IMG/VR virus record: IMGVR_UViG_3300037489_000046
Location: 1 to 21,458 of that record
Source: a virus
Reading direction: 5' to 3' (one strand)
Length of the DNA stretch: 21,458 bases
The translations under genes and the position numbers were made by a program. The first letter of the stretch is position 1. Each line of letters opens with the position of its first letter. The notes under the pieces are model-generated. The model did no database searches. It was not told where the DNA came from and saw only the letters and a list, made by a program, of their open reading frames with translations. This document shows positions 1 through 8,667 of this stretch, one piece after another.

Positions 1-1317
1 CTTAATCCGCTCATAGACTTTGGCAATAGCGATATTCGATTGAGCATCGACTGTTATCGAATAAGGTTCTGCTGTTCCCGTGTTATCATGATCGACAGTC
101 GTATGCCCAATAGTTATGGTGACATTCCCGCCTTCACCGGAAGTCGTATCTGTCGGCCCACCAAGATTTACGCCAACCGTTCCGGTGGTTGCATCAAAAT
201 CACCATCGGCCAGGGTTGTGAAATCATACTCTGTGATCGCCGTAGTGCTACCAATATCGGTCAAATCACCGACCAGATAGTATTCGAGATCGGTATTACC
301 GTTTGTCTCAGTAATTACGCCTTTGGCTGTTGCTGTGGCCCACGTACCTCCAACATAGATGCCATTCCCGACTGTGGCTGTTCCTGTAATTCCAGATAGA
401 GTCCCGGTAGTACGATAACCCGTTGTGTTATTAATGTCTGGAGCAGATGCTAACGGAAGTGCTGAGAATCCACCTGCTGCAACATTTAGCCGGAAATTAT
501 CATACAAAGAGCCGTATTTATGGGCAAAGACTTCTATATCACCCGATGCTATCTGCACTCCTGAGTCTCTTGTAGTCACAAGAATGGATATGATCCCAAG
601 TGAAACGTCTGGATCGGTAGTCCACCATTGGAAAGTATTTGTAGCGGCATCCGTTAACTTAATTCTATCTTGTATAGCATAGACATCAGTAGCTGCTGGA
701 ACACTACCAATCGCTTGAATAGCAACATGATCGGTCTGTCCTGAAATACCGGCAACACTCGTTGCAGTCACACCTACACCACCGACTACTGTAATTATGC
801 CTGTCCCGTCAAAAATATCACCCGTTCCAGGTGTTGAGTCATCTGGCCTTACCCACATAACCAAAGAACCGTCTGGATCGGTATCAAAATCCAACAATGT
901 GCCAGTATCTAGCGTAGTTGCTTGCGATACTTGCCTTCCTATGTCCCCAGAATCAAGGGGTGTATCGTCAGTATACCCGACCTTCAATACACCCCGCCCC
1001 GAGTCATTCCCGGCAGATCCAACAAGAGAATAATCTGCCTTAATCGTCCCTTCTTTCAGAAACTCTTTTGAAGTCCTTGAAATAAAAGCCTTATTCTCCA
1101 GCGTGTATTCATTTGGTGTTACTGGAAGTATCGGGTTTTTAAACCCCATCGCCGTAAATTCATCAAGTGTAGCCGCAGCATCTGAATAAAGCGCATTAGT
1201 CGTGATAACAGCGCCGGATATATATACAAACATCCGTGTCCCGGTAACGCCTGAGCCTACCGTTTCATCCTCAAACTGGTATTCCCAGGTTCCGCCAAGT
1301 AGAGATAATGTAGTCAT
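1..1317 (-). CDS. Fibre-like phage structural protein, C-terminus cut by window edge
   Basis: Open frame of 439 codons from an ATG at 1317 to the left edge with no stop, so the gene continues outside the window. The product starts MTTLSLLGGTWEYQFEDE and is rich in Thr, Gly, Ser, Asp and short alternating hydrophobic stretches, as in beta-structured phage tail fibre or baseplate-decoration proteins. No signal peptide, membrane segment or enzyme motif is visible. A purine-rich AGAGGAC lies just ahead of the ATG, and the upstream fibre-like gene stops 11 bases earlier, so the two are probably co-transcribed. A role in host adsorption is inferred from composition and position; I do not recognise a specific family. 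Confidence 0.85.
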   Translation of the reverse strand, partial: MTTLSLLGGTWEYQFEDETVGSGVTGTRMFVYISGAVITTNALYSDAAATLDEFTAMGFKNPILPVTPNEYTLENKAFISRTSKEFLKEGTIKADYSLVGSAGNDSGRGVLKVGYTDDTPLDSGDIGRQVSQATTLDTGTLLDFDTDPDGSLVMWVRPDDSTPGTGDIFDGTGIITVVGGVGVTATSVAGISGQTDHVAIQAIGSVPAATDVYAIQDRIKLTDAATNTFQWWTTDPDVSLGIISILVTTRDSGVQIASGDIEVFAHKYGSLYDNFRLNVAAGGFSALPLASAPDINNTTGYRTTGTLSGITGTATVGNGIYVGGTWATATAKGVITETNGNTDLEYYLVGDLTDIGSTTAITEYDFTTLADGDFDATTGTVGVNLGGPTDTTSGEGGNVTITIGHTTVDHDNTGTAEPYSITVDAQSNIAIAKVYERIK

Positions 1318-1328
1318 TGTTTTGTCCT

Positions 1329-4300
1329 CTAGTCTGTATCTACAAATTTAGAAATTGTATCTTCCTGCCATGAAGCGATATCGGATAATCCTGTTCCAGA
1401 TACTATAACCCTTTCTGCGGTATATGGAAGATATCGAGTAACATCCAAAACAGCATTTGATCCAATAGGAACCTGTGTAATTGTCCCTGCCGTTGATAAT
1501 CTTGCTCTAACGTAATATAGCGGGCCTTGTGAATTAACTGTTGTTGTGGCCCAATCTCCAGGTAAAGTAAACGTCACTAATCCCTGCCCTAATGTCTCAA
1601 AGCCACTCGTGCCATCAGACACCCCGGATAGTGATACCCATGCACCGTTCCAATACTCCCATGTTATTGTTGGTTGAACCGAGAACGTAAGTACAGTGCT
1701 AACCGTTAATTTTAATCTTGAAAATTGCTCATTATGAGCGAGGTAATAAGCGTCATTAACTATAGGCACAGCAGGTAACAGGGTCATATCTGCTGTTGTA
1801 TTTGAACTTGCTTCTTCGGTCTCATCAGTAAAGGCTGGGGTATCTTCCGCTATAGCCGCTACAGCAACACCCTGATTCCTTGCGCTTGTTATAACATCAA
1901 GCCCAGAAGGGTCGAAAGCACCCTCATAATTAAAGTCGGTTATTTCATATTCGCCAGTGCTATCAGCAAAACCAGAGGCTATAACATCGCCTTCGGTGAT
2001 TGATCCCACTGTCTCATTCGCTATGATCGTGATACTTGTTCCTTCTGTAACACCACTAACTCCTGCGGGTACCGCATTTGTAACAACTGTCGTTGCACCA
2101 ACAGCATTTCTGAATGAAGGCGGATCGCCCGCCGTCACACCTATCGTCAGTGTTCCGCTTGATGTGCTGTTATAAACAGCCGCATTCGCTGAATATAAGC
2201 TATGGGTTTCGCTACCATTCGTTGTAAGATTAATCGCTGCTGTACTCGCTATCGCCGAAGCTCTTGTTAGATGAACTGTCACCGTGTCTGTATCTATAAC
2301 GTCCACATAATACTTAGTATCATCTGTAAGACCGATAGCCGCTGTTCCGCCTTCTTTATTGTAATAAACAGCGTCTCCAGCAGTAAATCCATGGGCTGCA
2401 TCGGTGTTTAAGTTTTCACTGGTAAATGCCTGGGCTGTTGAGAAGTTCCAACCTGTGTCTGCGGGAACCCAGTATCCAGATAAAGAGTTATCCCAATTTT
2501 CAGAAGTGGCAGCCATCATCTCTATGGCATGTCCGTACTGTTCAGCAGTAAATGAACAGCCTGTGATTAGATCGAGATCGTCAGTAACGGTTAACCCCTC
2601 TCCTTCTTCAGTCGATTGGCCTGATATATTAGAATCCGTAAGTGTTCCGCCGTTTAGTAGAATCTTGCCAATTCCGACAATATTGCTTGAGATGTCTACT
2701 CCGGTATAGCTTGAAATCCGTCTGGCATTAAGTATTGATCCACCAATTAAGTCGGCATCACCTGAAGCGACAAATGAAGTTATTGTGGTATCGTCAGCAG
2801 AGTATGGATCGGCATTATCTACCCCATTCGTCGCCACCCAGCTACCGCTCAAGGTCTGAACTTCCAATACACTACCGCTGATCCCTCTGACGATTCCTAC
2901 GCCATCATTTCCAGAGTCTCCATCCCCGGTAATTGGGCCACCCACGACAAAATTAGTCGCACTGGCTACAGTCATCGAGATTGTGACTGATATATCCGGT
3001 CGGGTGTCTGGTTGTCTTGCTAAACTGTGGTTCTCACGGCTTGCGCCATCTGAAAGCCCTATACCGCCATTTGTCGATTCGATGGAGGAAATAGTCGTAT
3101 CGTCAGACGAATAAGGGATTTGATTGTCTACACCATTACCAGATACCCAAGAACCAGTTAGGGTATATACAGTGACATCATTACTCGTTACTCCGACGAC
3201 GATACCTTCACCATCATTACCACCGTCACCATCTCCAGCTATTTCTGTGCCATAAGTAAACGAGGAAGCATCTGCCAAGACAAGTCTTACATCTCCCTTT
3301 TGCGCTGCCCATCTTCCATCGCTTAGGGCTATCGCATCATCTGTGACTTTTATTACATAATAAGCAGTCGCATCAGTCAAACCACCAATAGCATTGGAGC
3401 CACCTTCATCGGAATATAAAACAGGATTGCCTGTCTCCCATCCATGAGAAGTTATATCTATTTCATTATTAGCAGCATCGACACTCGAAATATTATCAAT
3501 GTAATGCTTGCTTCCAGACGCACCCGTGCCAACTATTGTATTATCAGTCAAATCAGTATTATTAGAGGCATTCCCCAATCCAAGAACAAGTCCCGTATGT
3601 CCTGCATCTGTCAGTCCTGGTTCAAATACAATAACTTTGTTTGAATCTGCAAAAGCAGTTAATGTGCTATTGCCTATTGTCAGTGTGCCAGCACAATATA
3701 ATACCCCGCTTCTGGAAGAAATTAAGCCATATCTATTAGCAATAGTCCCTTCGTCATAATCTATAAAATCCTGAAAAACACTACTCGTTCCAGTTATAGT
3801 TAATCCTGTTCCTGATGTAAGATAGTCAACTGCATCAATGGCAACATTGTCATCACGTACTGTTGTTGACATCATGCCTTCAACTGCATAGTAATCAATA
3901 GCCGTCAATGATGGTGTGCCTGTTGTCTCGTCTACCCATTCGGTTACGTTTGGATCGATAGGAACTATCTGCCAGCCGCCTGCTGCCGGGTAAGTGTCAC
4001 TCCCATGAATATAATAAAGTTGAAAATTGCTTTGATCGCTCCCGATACGGTTATTAAGACCACCAGTGATAAGTTGATCGGAGGAAGGATCGTTTTTGCC
4101 CCTTTCCAATAAAACACCAATGGTCGTGATTAAGTCTTTGAATATGACCACACGTTTTGGGGAGGTATAATCAACAGTCGAGGCATGTTCATATTCAGAA
4201 CCATCCACACTTGTCGTAGCTTTAATTGAAATAGAGCCGGTATTCTGATAAAAGAAGTCGTTATTCAACAAGGCTTTCGTTGAGGTATCGAGTTTATCCC

Positions 4301-4358
4301 AATTCCCTACAGCATCAGCCGCATCAACCCGCGTAACCTCGTCAGTAACCGTGGCCAT
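1329..4358 (-). CDS. Large fibre-like / receptor-binding candidate protein (1009 aa) with internal duplications
   Basis: The largest gene in the window. Residues 1-180 look like a distinct N-terminal domain (GGWQIVPIDPNVTEW near 127-141), followed by a long Asp/Gly/Thr/Ser-rich beta region typical of beta-helical phage fibres. Two modules are duplicated: residues 360-428 resemble 463-531 (both carry GDGDxGNDGxGIV, then GSWV, NGVDN and PYSxDDTTI), and residues 296-348 resemble 646-698 (both carry HGxxxGxxVxY, then GGxxAIG, LTDxTxYYV). A C-terminal module around 898-965 (WEYWNGAWVSLSG ... LYYVRARL) is of a type I associate with phage tail proteins. Start and stop of the upstream gene overlap as TAATG, with GGGAG about 9 bases upstream. 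The role in adsorption is inference; there is no catalytic motif and no obvious chaperone domain. Confidence 0.85.
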   Translation of the reverse strand: MATVTDEVTRVDAADAVGNWDKLDTSTKALLNNDFFYQNTGSISIKATTSVDGSEYEHASTVDYTSPKRVVIFKDLITTIGVLLERGKNDPSSDQLITGGLNNRIGSDQSNFQLYYIHGSDTYPAAGGWQIVPIDPNVTEWVDETTGTPSLTAIDYYAVEGMMSTTVRDDNVAIDAVDYLTSGTGLTITGTSSVFQDFIDYDEGTIANRYGLISSRSGVLYCAGTLTIGNSTLTAFADSNKVIVFEPGLTDAGHTGLVLGLGNASNNTDLTDNTIVGTGASGSKHYIDNISSVDAANNEIDITSHGWETGNPVLYSDEGGSNAIGGLTDATAYYVIKVTDDAIALSDGRWAAQKGDVRLVLADASSFTYGTEIAGDGDGGNDGEGIVVGVTSNDVTVYTLTGSWVSGNGVDNQIPYSSDDTTISSIESTNGGIGLSDGASRENHSLARQPDTRPDISVTISMTVASATNFVVGGPITGDGDSGNDGVGIVRGISGSVLEVQTLSGSWVATNGVDNADPYSADDTTITSFVASGDADLIGGSILNARRISSYTGVDISSNIVGIGKILLNGGTLTDSNISGQSTEEGEGLTVTDDLDLITGCSFTAEQYGHAIEMMAATSENWDNSLSGYWVPADTGWNFSTAQAFTSENLNTDAAHGFTAGDAVYYNKEGGTAAIGLTDDTKYYVDVIDTDTVTVHLTRASAIASTAAINLTTNGSETHSLYSANAAVYNSTSSGTLTIGVTAGDPPSFRNAVGATTVVTNAVPAGVSGVTEGTSITIIANETVGSITEGDVIASGFADSTGEYEITDFNYEGAFDPSGLDVITSARNQGVAVAAIAEDTPAFTDETEEASSNTTADMTLLPAVPIVNDAYYLAHNEQFSRLKLTVSTVLTFSVQPTITWEYWNGAWVSLSGVSDGTSGFETLGQGLVTFTLPGDWATTTVNSQGPLYYVRARLSTAGTITQVPIGSNAVLDVTRYLPYTAERVIVSGTGLSDIASWQEDTISKFVDTD
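2265..2423 (-). repeat. Fibre protein module B, copy 2
   Basis: Encodes residues 646-698 of the 1009-aa protein. Key residues are HGF, GDAVYY, EGG, AIGLTDD and YYVD. It is 350 residues downstream of copy 1, on the far side of the module A pair. Confidence 0.65.
2766..2972 (-). repeat. Fibre protein module A, copy 2
   Basis: Encodes residues 463-531 of the 1009-aa protein; see copy 1 at 3075-3281. The two copies are separated by about 34 residues. Confidence 0.8.
3075..3281 (-). repeat. Fibre protein module A, copy 1
   Basis: Encodes residues 360-428 of the 1009-aa protein. The protein matches the copy at 2766-2972 in register, 103 residues apart, with shared GDGDxGNDGxGIV, GSWV, GVDN and DDTTI. 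The DNA copies have diverged clearly, so this is an old duplication. Confidence 0.8.
3315..3473 (-). repeat. Fibre protein module B, copy 1
   Basis: Encodes residues 296-348 of the 1009-aa protein. Key residues are HGW, GNPVLY, GG, AIGGLTD and YYVI. It resembles the more distant copy at 2265-2423. Confidence 0.65.
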
Positions 4359-4798
4359 TAGACTGAACTCCCGGCAATTCTTTGGATTCGTCTCTCATAG
4401 AAGTCCAGTACAATAACGGGTCTGTCCATAGACTTAGAAAAGCGATCAATAACCTCTTGAGCTTCTTGGGTCTCCTGGTGTTTGTGCTTTAATGGTTTAG
4501 CTTCAACAGAGTTTAAAATCCCATGAGAACAATCAAACAGCATCAAAGATTTATCAGGCCGGTCTCCTTCGTCTCCGAAACCAGCCAACCATGCACAACG
4601 GTATTCACTACACATCTTGGGTTGGTGGTCGTATATCTTGCAGTTATTACAAGATTTCCCTGTGTATTCCTTTACCCTGTCGTTTTCAGGAATAACCACG
4701 TCCAGGTGCTTACAATGCACCATGGCGTCCTTTTTCAGTTCTGGGTCGTCAATGCGCTGGTAAACACAGCAAACAACGCATTCACCGCAAGACCTCAT
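4358..4798 (-). CDS. YkgJ-like cysteine-cluster (Zn/Fe-chelating) protein
   Basis: A 146-aa protein with a dense Cys pattern: C4, C7, C10, C11 (CGECVVCC), C29 in HCKHL, C50 and C53 (CNNC), C63, C68 and C90. The N-terminal CxxCxxCC followed by CxHL and a later CxxxxCxW is the pattern of the YkgJ / zinc- or iron-chelating domain family, whose biochemical role is poorly known. The C-terminal 50 residues are Lys/Glu-rich without further Cys. I chose the ATG at 4798 because it makes a 4-base ATGA overlap with the upstream stop and follows GGTGGAG; an in-frame ATG at 4810 would add four residues but lacks a spaced Shine-Dalgarno site. It lies between two tail/fibre-region genes, which is unexpected for a soluble metalloprotein. 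Confidence 0.85.
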   Translation of the reverse strand: MRSCGECVVCCVYQRIDDPELKKDAMVHCKHLDVVIPENDRVKEYTGKSCNNCKIYDHQPKMCSEYRCAWLAGFGDEGDRPDKSLMLFDCSHGILNSVEAKPLKHKHQETQEAQEVIDRFSKSMDRPVIVLDFYERRIQRIAGSSV

Positions 4799-5781
4799 AT
4801 CTCCACCCATCCTGTGCCGGTCTCGTAATAAGCGATCAGTGAATCATCAGACCAATCGTATACCTCCCATCTGTTTTCGTCACTATTCCAGTGGAAAATC
4901 ATGTCTTCATGGTCAAGCGTTGAGCCATCGAAAATCCATCGCATGTCATCCAAGTCACTACTTCCCATAGAAGCACGATACTCTTCCATGGCGCTATAGG
5001 CCGTAATGGAATTGGCCCATCGTCTAGCAGTCGTCCCGGTCTTTGCTGCCCGGCAGTTTCCTATTGAGGGTCTAATTAGATAAGTTTCGTGAATCGTGAC
5101 ATTCGAGGCTGCTGTGCCACCTGTCGTTCCATCACGCTGACCACTAGTGTGTTCGCTCTGAACAGTGCCTGCCGTGTCTTCTAATGGGCCATTGGAGCCA
5201 AAAGCACAACTATGGTAGGTCTCAGCCTTGGTCGTAGTAACGGCTGTTCCTGTCGTCGGATTGGTTGTAGAGGTCTGGGCATTCCTAGATCCAACGTCTT
5301 TTGGGCCTGCGCCGTCGATTTCAGTACAATAACAAGCCCTGGCATTCAGGTTAGAGGGCCATGTGATCGTCGGGGTTCTGGAGTTTGAACCACCAATCAC
5401 CCCGCGCCATTTCTCTGTCGTCAGAGTGGAATTTGTCTCTGTAGTACGTGATAGAGCGACTAATTTAAGGGCGCGAGTCCCGAAAGTCACACCTGATGGA
5501 TGCTCTGCGGCTGTTCCTGTGCCACTTCCTACACCTGTGGCGGTGAACTTTGTTCCAGGGTTACTGTCGGCAGCTCCAATCAGGGTAAAGTCAGTCGTTC
5601 CAGTAGTTAAGATTGTATAATCATTACCTATGGTGAACGATCCTGCCGTCACGGAGCTTAGATAAGTAAACCCAACTTCAAGTAGCGATCCAGCCGTGAC
5701 TGAGAAAGCCGATGGGCTTAATGTAGTCCCTGCTGTTTTAGCAATCGCGGTTCCTTTTACTGTACGTGTAAAGTTTGTCAC
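4795..5781 (-). CDS. Phage structural protein with an inserted GTTDFT-type module (328 aa)
   Basis: Starts with GTG at 5781, preceded by AAGGA six bases upstream. Residues 1-44 and 92-328 read as one Thr/Ser/Gly-rich beta protein (the TAGSLLEVGFTYLS and HPSGVTFGTRALKL stretches), interrupted by residues 45-91, a module with GNDYTI, GTTDFTLIGA and FTATGVGSGTGTA. That module is one I know as widespread in phage tail and virion proteins. The C-terminal 60 residues are acidic and aromatic (MRWIFDG, WNSDENRWEVYDW). No enzyme motif is visible. Its stop overlaps the start of the Cys-cluster gene. A surface-exposed virion role is inferred. Confidence 0.8.
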   Translation of the reverse strand: MTNFTRTVKGTAIAKTAGTTLSPSAFSVTAGSLLEVGFTYLSSVTAGSFTIGNDYTILTTGTTDFTLIGAADSNPGTKFTATGVGSGTGTAAEHPSGVTFGTRALKLVALSRTTETNSTLTTEKWRGVIGGSNSRTPTITWPSNLNARACYCTEIDGAGPKDVGSRNAQTSTTNPTTGTAVTTTKAETYHSCAFGSNGPLEDTAGTVQSEHTSGQRDGTTGGTAASNVTIHETYLIRPSIGNCRAAKTGTTARRWANSITAYSAMEEYRASMGSSDLDDMRWIFDGSTLDHEDMIFHWNSDENRWEVYDWSDDSLIAYYETGTGWVEI

Positions 5782-5795
5782 GCTGGTTCCTTTAA

Positions 5796-6038
5796 TTATG
5801 GATAACTCAGCGTTTCCCGGTCATCCCATACGTTATCAAATGACCCGCTTCCTTTTGCCCACTTAAAGATGGAGCCAGTCGTATCATCAATTTGCAGTAT
5901 TTGCCACTTAGCCTCACTTGTCGGTGTAGATGGCTTTGCTTTTCCAATATAGGAGATGTTCGCATCTGTACTCTTCACCTGAATATCAATAGTCAGGTTA
6001 GCTGTATTAACATCCGTTATCCGAACATCCCTGGACAT
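5796..6038 (-). CDS. Small phage structural-region protein (80 aa)
   Basis: An 80-aa protein ending FDNVWDDRETLSYP, with a KWQILQID strand and a TGSIFKWAKG loop. This WQI...W..R..L.YP layout is one I associate with small conserved proteins in phage structural operons, of unknown role. The start at 6038 is two bases after the stop of the upstream 213-aa gene; the Shine-Dalgarno site is weak, so translation may be coupled to that gene. No Cys, membrane segment or coiled coil. Confidence 0.75.
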   Translation of the reverse strand: MSRDVRITDVNTANLTIDIQVKSTDANISYIGKAKPSTPTSEAKWQILQIDDTTGSIFKWAKGSGSFDNVWDDRETLSYP

Positions 6039-6040
6039 GG

Positions 6041-6682
6041 TCAGCAGTCCGTTTGGGTCAAATAGATCTGGGTCTCTGCCGTGTTCGTGTATGAGTTATA
6101 AATCAATCTGACTCCGGTAGCCCCTGCCGCTGATGATGAGGTCGTATCTGCCGTCTTACTGGCTAAGGCGGTTATATCTACCCATAGACGAATCTGATCG
6201 AGGTCTTGAATAGGAACAAACGTCTCCTGAACGGTAAAGTTCAATGTACCAGTCACATCGACAGTAATGTTAGCGCCATTCTCTGAACGCCAGTTAAGCG
6301 GGATGGTTTGACCCGATACTTCGTCAACAGTGCCGATATCTACAGTAGAGCCAGCTACAGGGCTTGCTATAGCCACACTTGTAACTGTTAGGAAATATTC
6401 ATCAAGCTCAACAGATGCACCAGACCCAGGCCCGGCCCTGGACGCAACCTTAACCCGTCCATCCACATCGGTTCCGGTGAAGGTATAGGTCGCTGTGGTT
6501 TGGTTATGAGCACCAGCATCAGTGATAACGAATTGACGGCCTAATCCATCGGCAGAGGTAAACGTACCGCCAGAGGTCAAGGTGCCGTCTAATGTAACGG
6601 TAGCGCCAGCACTTGTATTCCCATCGGCCAAACCGTCAGCAACAACATTAGCCGGGTCTATATCCAGTTTAATGGGCCTCAT
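6041..6682 (-). CDS. Beta-rich phage structural protein (213 aa)
   Basis: Begins MRPIKLDIDPANVVADGLAD and is dominated by Gly, Thr, Ala and Val, with repeated short strands (ATVTLDGTLTSGGTFTSAD). The C-terminal part carries ETFVPIQDLDQIRLWVDITA and ends in Cys. The composition suits a head-decoration, neck or tail-tube-like virion protein, but I cannot assign a family. The start overlaps the stop of the upstream coiled-coil gene as ATGA, which suggests coupled expression. Confidence 0.75.
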   Translation of the reverse strand: MRPIKLDIDPANVVADGLADGNTSAGATVTLDGTLTSGGTFTSADGLGRQFVITDAGAHNQTTATYTFTGTDVDGRVKVASRAGPGSGASVELDEYFLTVTSVAIASPVAGSTVDIGTVDEVSGQTIPLNWRSENGANITVDVTGTLNFTVQETFVPIQDLDQIRLWVDITALASKTADTTSSSAAGATGVRLIYNSYTNTAETQIYLTQTDC

Positions 6683-7161
6683 GATAACTCTCCTGCTGTC
6701 GCCTGAATCTGACCCGCCCAGTCTTTCAAGCGGTCTTTCTCAGCTCTTAGATTAGCAAGCTTTTCCTCGTACTCTGAACGAAGCTGACCGACCTTTTCAC
6801 GCTCTTTCTCAAGAGATGAAACAGCCTTTTCTCTATCATCCAGCTCACTGACACGCTCATGAAACAGACTATTATCACTAGCGACCTTCGCTCTGTGGGC
6901 ATCTATCTGATTCGATAGCTCACCGACGTTCTCAAGGTGTTTATCCTCTCTACTGGAGATGGCATCCTCAAGCTTGCCTAGTCTAACGGACTCAGAAGTT
7001 CGCCAAGCGTCAATATTATCTATCTGGCGCTTCTTCTCGACTAGCTCCTTATACTCTTTAGACGCTGCCCTGACATCCTCAATAAGCTTTTTATACTCAT
7101 CAGGATTCGATAGAAAGTCTAGGAACGCGCCAAAGTTCTCGATCTGCTCTAACTTGTGCAT
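6679..7161 (-). CDS. Coiled-coil protein in the structural operon (160 aa)
   Basis: After a short N-terminal region (MHKLEQIENFGAFLDFL) nearly the whole protein is a charged heptad-type helix, from about residue 22 to 150 (KLIEDVRAASKEYKELVEKK; REKVGQLRSEYEEKLANLR). It has no Cys, signal peptide or membrane segment. It is far too short for a tape-measure protein. Position between two beta-rich structural genes suggests a virion-assembly or scaffolding-type role, but this is inference. Confidence 0.75.
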   Translation of the reverse strand: MHKLEQIENFGAFLDFLSNPDEYKKLIEDVRAASKEYKELVEKKRQIDNIDAWRTSESVRLGKLEDAISSREDKHLENVGELSNQIDAHRAKVASDNSLFHERVSELDDREKAVSSLEKEREKVGQLRSEYEEKLANLRAEKDRLKDWAGQIQATAGELS

Positions 7162-7173
7162 GGCCAGCTCCTA

Positions 7174-7665
7174 TTAACTTGTTACTTCATCATAGATAAT
7201 AACGATATCGAAAACGGCTGTGTCTGAACCACCTGAACAAGTGTAAGAAACCGGGTCACCACCTGCCGTAATGTCAGGCATACGAGCTGCTGCTGTGGTT
7301 GTTTCAGTAATCTCATACAGTAAAACGCCACGAGTCACCGCGCCGTCAGCTAGAGAGCCGTAGACAAGCCCTGCATCATTCACCGAAGCCGCATCCAGAT
7401 AGCCGTCAGGGTCGTTAGATGTTCCTTGGGTGCCTACATCGACTGTTTCACCAGCATCAAGAGCGATAACATTCAGGAATACATCGTGAACAATGGCAGA
7501 GTCAGGCAGTGTAAAGCCTGTCTGTGTCTCTGATGTTTGTGCATCACAGCGAATTACTGCTGTCTTGCGTGTAAACTTGGTAGATGCTGAAGCCGCTGAT
7601 AGATAAGTGCTAGATCCATCATACTGCTTCCTTGTTGCTAATCCATGGGGATAATTAGTGCTCAT
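7174..7665 (-). CDS. Phage structural protein downstream of the capsid gene (163 aa)
   Basis: First gene after the capsid terminator. Starts MSTNYPHGLATRKQYDG. The middle contains LPDSAIVHDVFLNVIALDAG and VDVGTQGTSNDPDGYLDAASV, a layout I associate with small phage head or head-fibre proteins. The C-terminal half has TETTTAAARMPDITAGG and a terminal beta strand FDIVIIYDE. An AGGAG site lies seven bases before the ATG. Likely a minor virion protein; exact role unknown. Confidence 0.75.
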   Translation of the reverse strand: MSTNYPHGLATRKQYDGSSTYLSAASASTKFTRKTAVIRCDAQTSETQTGFTLPDSAIVHDVFLNVIALDAGETVDVGTQGTSNDPDGYLDAASVNDAGLVYGSLADGAVTRGVLLYEITETTTAAARMPDITAGGDPVSYTCSGGSDTAVFDIVIIYDEVTS

Positions 7666-7707
7666 TTCATTCTCCTAACAGTTTTCACCAGCCCGAGGGC
7701 CATTAGG

Positions 7708-7726
7708 GAAAGGGGCCGAAGCCCCT
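7708..7726 (-). terminator. UUCG hairpin terminator after the major capsid gene
   Basis: On the minus strand AGGGGC-TTCG-GCCCCT forms a perfect 6-bp stem closed by a C(UUCG)G tetraloop, followed by TTCCC. It starts 5 bases after the capsid stop codon. The T-tract is short, so it may be partly leaky or also act as an mRNA 3' stabiliser, which would suit continued low expression of the tail genes. Confidence 0.75.
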
Positions 7727-7731
7727 AACAT

Positions 7732-8655
7732 TTAAACGCCTGCTGTGCCGTACAAGCCGCGAGCATCTGACCAGCCGACGGAATAACGTTCGTCAGCCTT
7801 AAAGCGAGCATTCGAGGTGCCGAAATCGTTATCCTGTCCAAATTCAACAGTTTGACGATTTTTGAATTTCACGCCATCCGGTGCATTAGTCTTAATGAAC
7901 CAGGCAGTGCTAGAGGTCAGATAGTTATTGACCATGTAGCCGCCTGGAAGCATTCCAGTAGAACGAAGCGCGTTGACGGCATTCTCAGCCGTATCGCTCT
8001 GTAGCGTGCTTTTGAGGATGCGCTCAGACTCAAACCCTAGTGCAGATGGTACGATCAACTTCATGCCTTTAAGCGCAATGCGTAGACCGCGAGGGTCAGT
8101 TGCATCACCAATCTGAATCAGCAAATCTTCCAAAGAAGCCTGAGACAAAGCAGCCGCCGTGCCTAAGATATTGGAAAAAGTAGTTGAATCAGAAGGGCCA
8201 TTTACATGATCTGAATCTAGAAGCTGTTGACCATCGCCGCCATCCATCACGTAAGAAGAGTTGAAGCCGCGATTGTACATATTCGCTACCACATTCTCCT
8301 TGGTCTGTTGCATGGAAAACGCCAAAGACCGTGCCCGGCGAGCAAACAAATCATATAGATTGTCCCTCAATGCCTCTTTCGTTGCGATAAAGCCCTTCGC
8401 ATAGGTCAGGTTTGGGTATTTGGGAGTGAAGCCTTCCTGTTGAGAGTCATAAGAAACGCCATCACCCTCTTGTTTAACAGGAGCTAATCCGAATCCTTCA
8501 AACTGTTGATCTAGCTCAAACGCTTTCTTGCTGCTTTCTTCATCTACAAGCATCGTCCACTGTGTTTCGTGAGCGTCATATGCTTGCCCGAATACATTTG
8601 CAACGCCTTCTTGTAAAAGGCGAGAAATGTTGCCTGTAGTAATTACACCAGCCAT
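7732..8655 (-). CDS. Major capsid protein, HK97-fold, Phage_capsid_4-like
   Basis: A 307-aa protein that I recognise as a major head protein of the Mu gpT-like / Phage_capsid_4 type. Supporting stretches are NISRLLQEGVANVFGQAY at the N-terminus, YPNLTYAKGFIATKEALRDN and FARRARSLAFSMQQTKENV (about 80-125, the spine-helix and E-loop region), NRGFNSS, and the C-terminal ARFKADERYSVGWSDARGL. The length is normal for an unfused capsid subunit. A strong AGGAG lies eight bases before the ATG. It follows the scaffold and decoration genes and is closed by its own terminator, as expected for the most abundant virion protein. Confidence 0.93.
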   Translation of the reverse strand: MAGVITTGNISRLLQEGVANVFGQAYDAHETQWTMLVDEESSKKAFELDQQFEGFGLAPVKQEGDGVSYDSQQEGFTPKYPNLTYAKGFIATKEALRDNLYDLFARRARSLAFSMQQTKENVVANMYNRGFNSSYVMDGGDGQQLLDSDHVNGPSDSTTFSNILGTAAALSQASLEDLLIQIGDATDPRGLRIALKGMKLIVPSALGFESERILKSTLQSDTAENAVNALRSTGMLPGGYMVNNYLTSSTAWFIKTNAPDGVKFKNRQTVEFGQDNDFGTSNARFKADERYSVGWSDARGLYGTAGV

Positions 8656-8667
8656 AATATCTCTCCT

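Noticed and set aside
40-399. Plus-strand open frames opposite the fibre genes (also 425-682, 797-1033, 3508-3759 and others)
   Set aside because: They lie antisense to well-supported genes, lack ribosome sites and show no family motif; composition of the fibre genes leaves long antisense frames.
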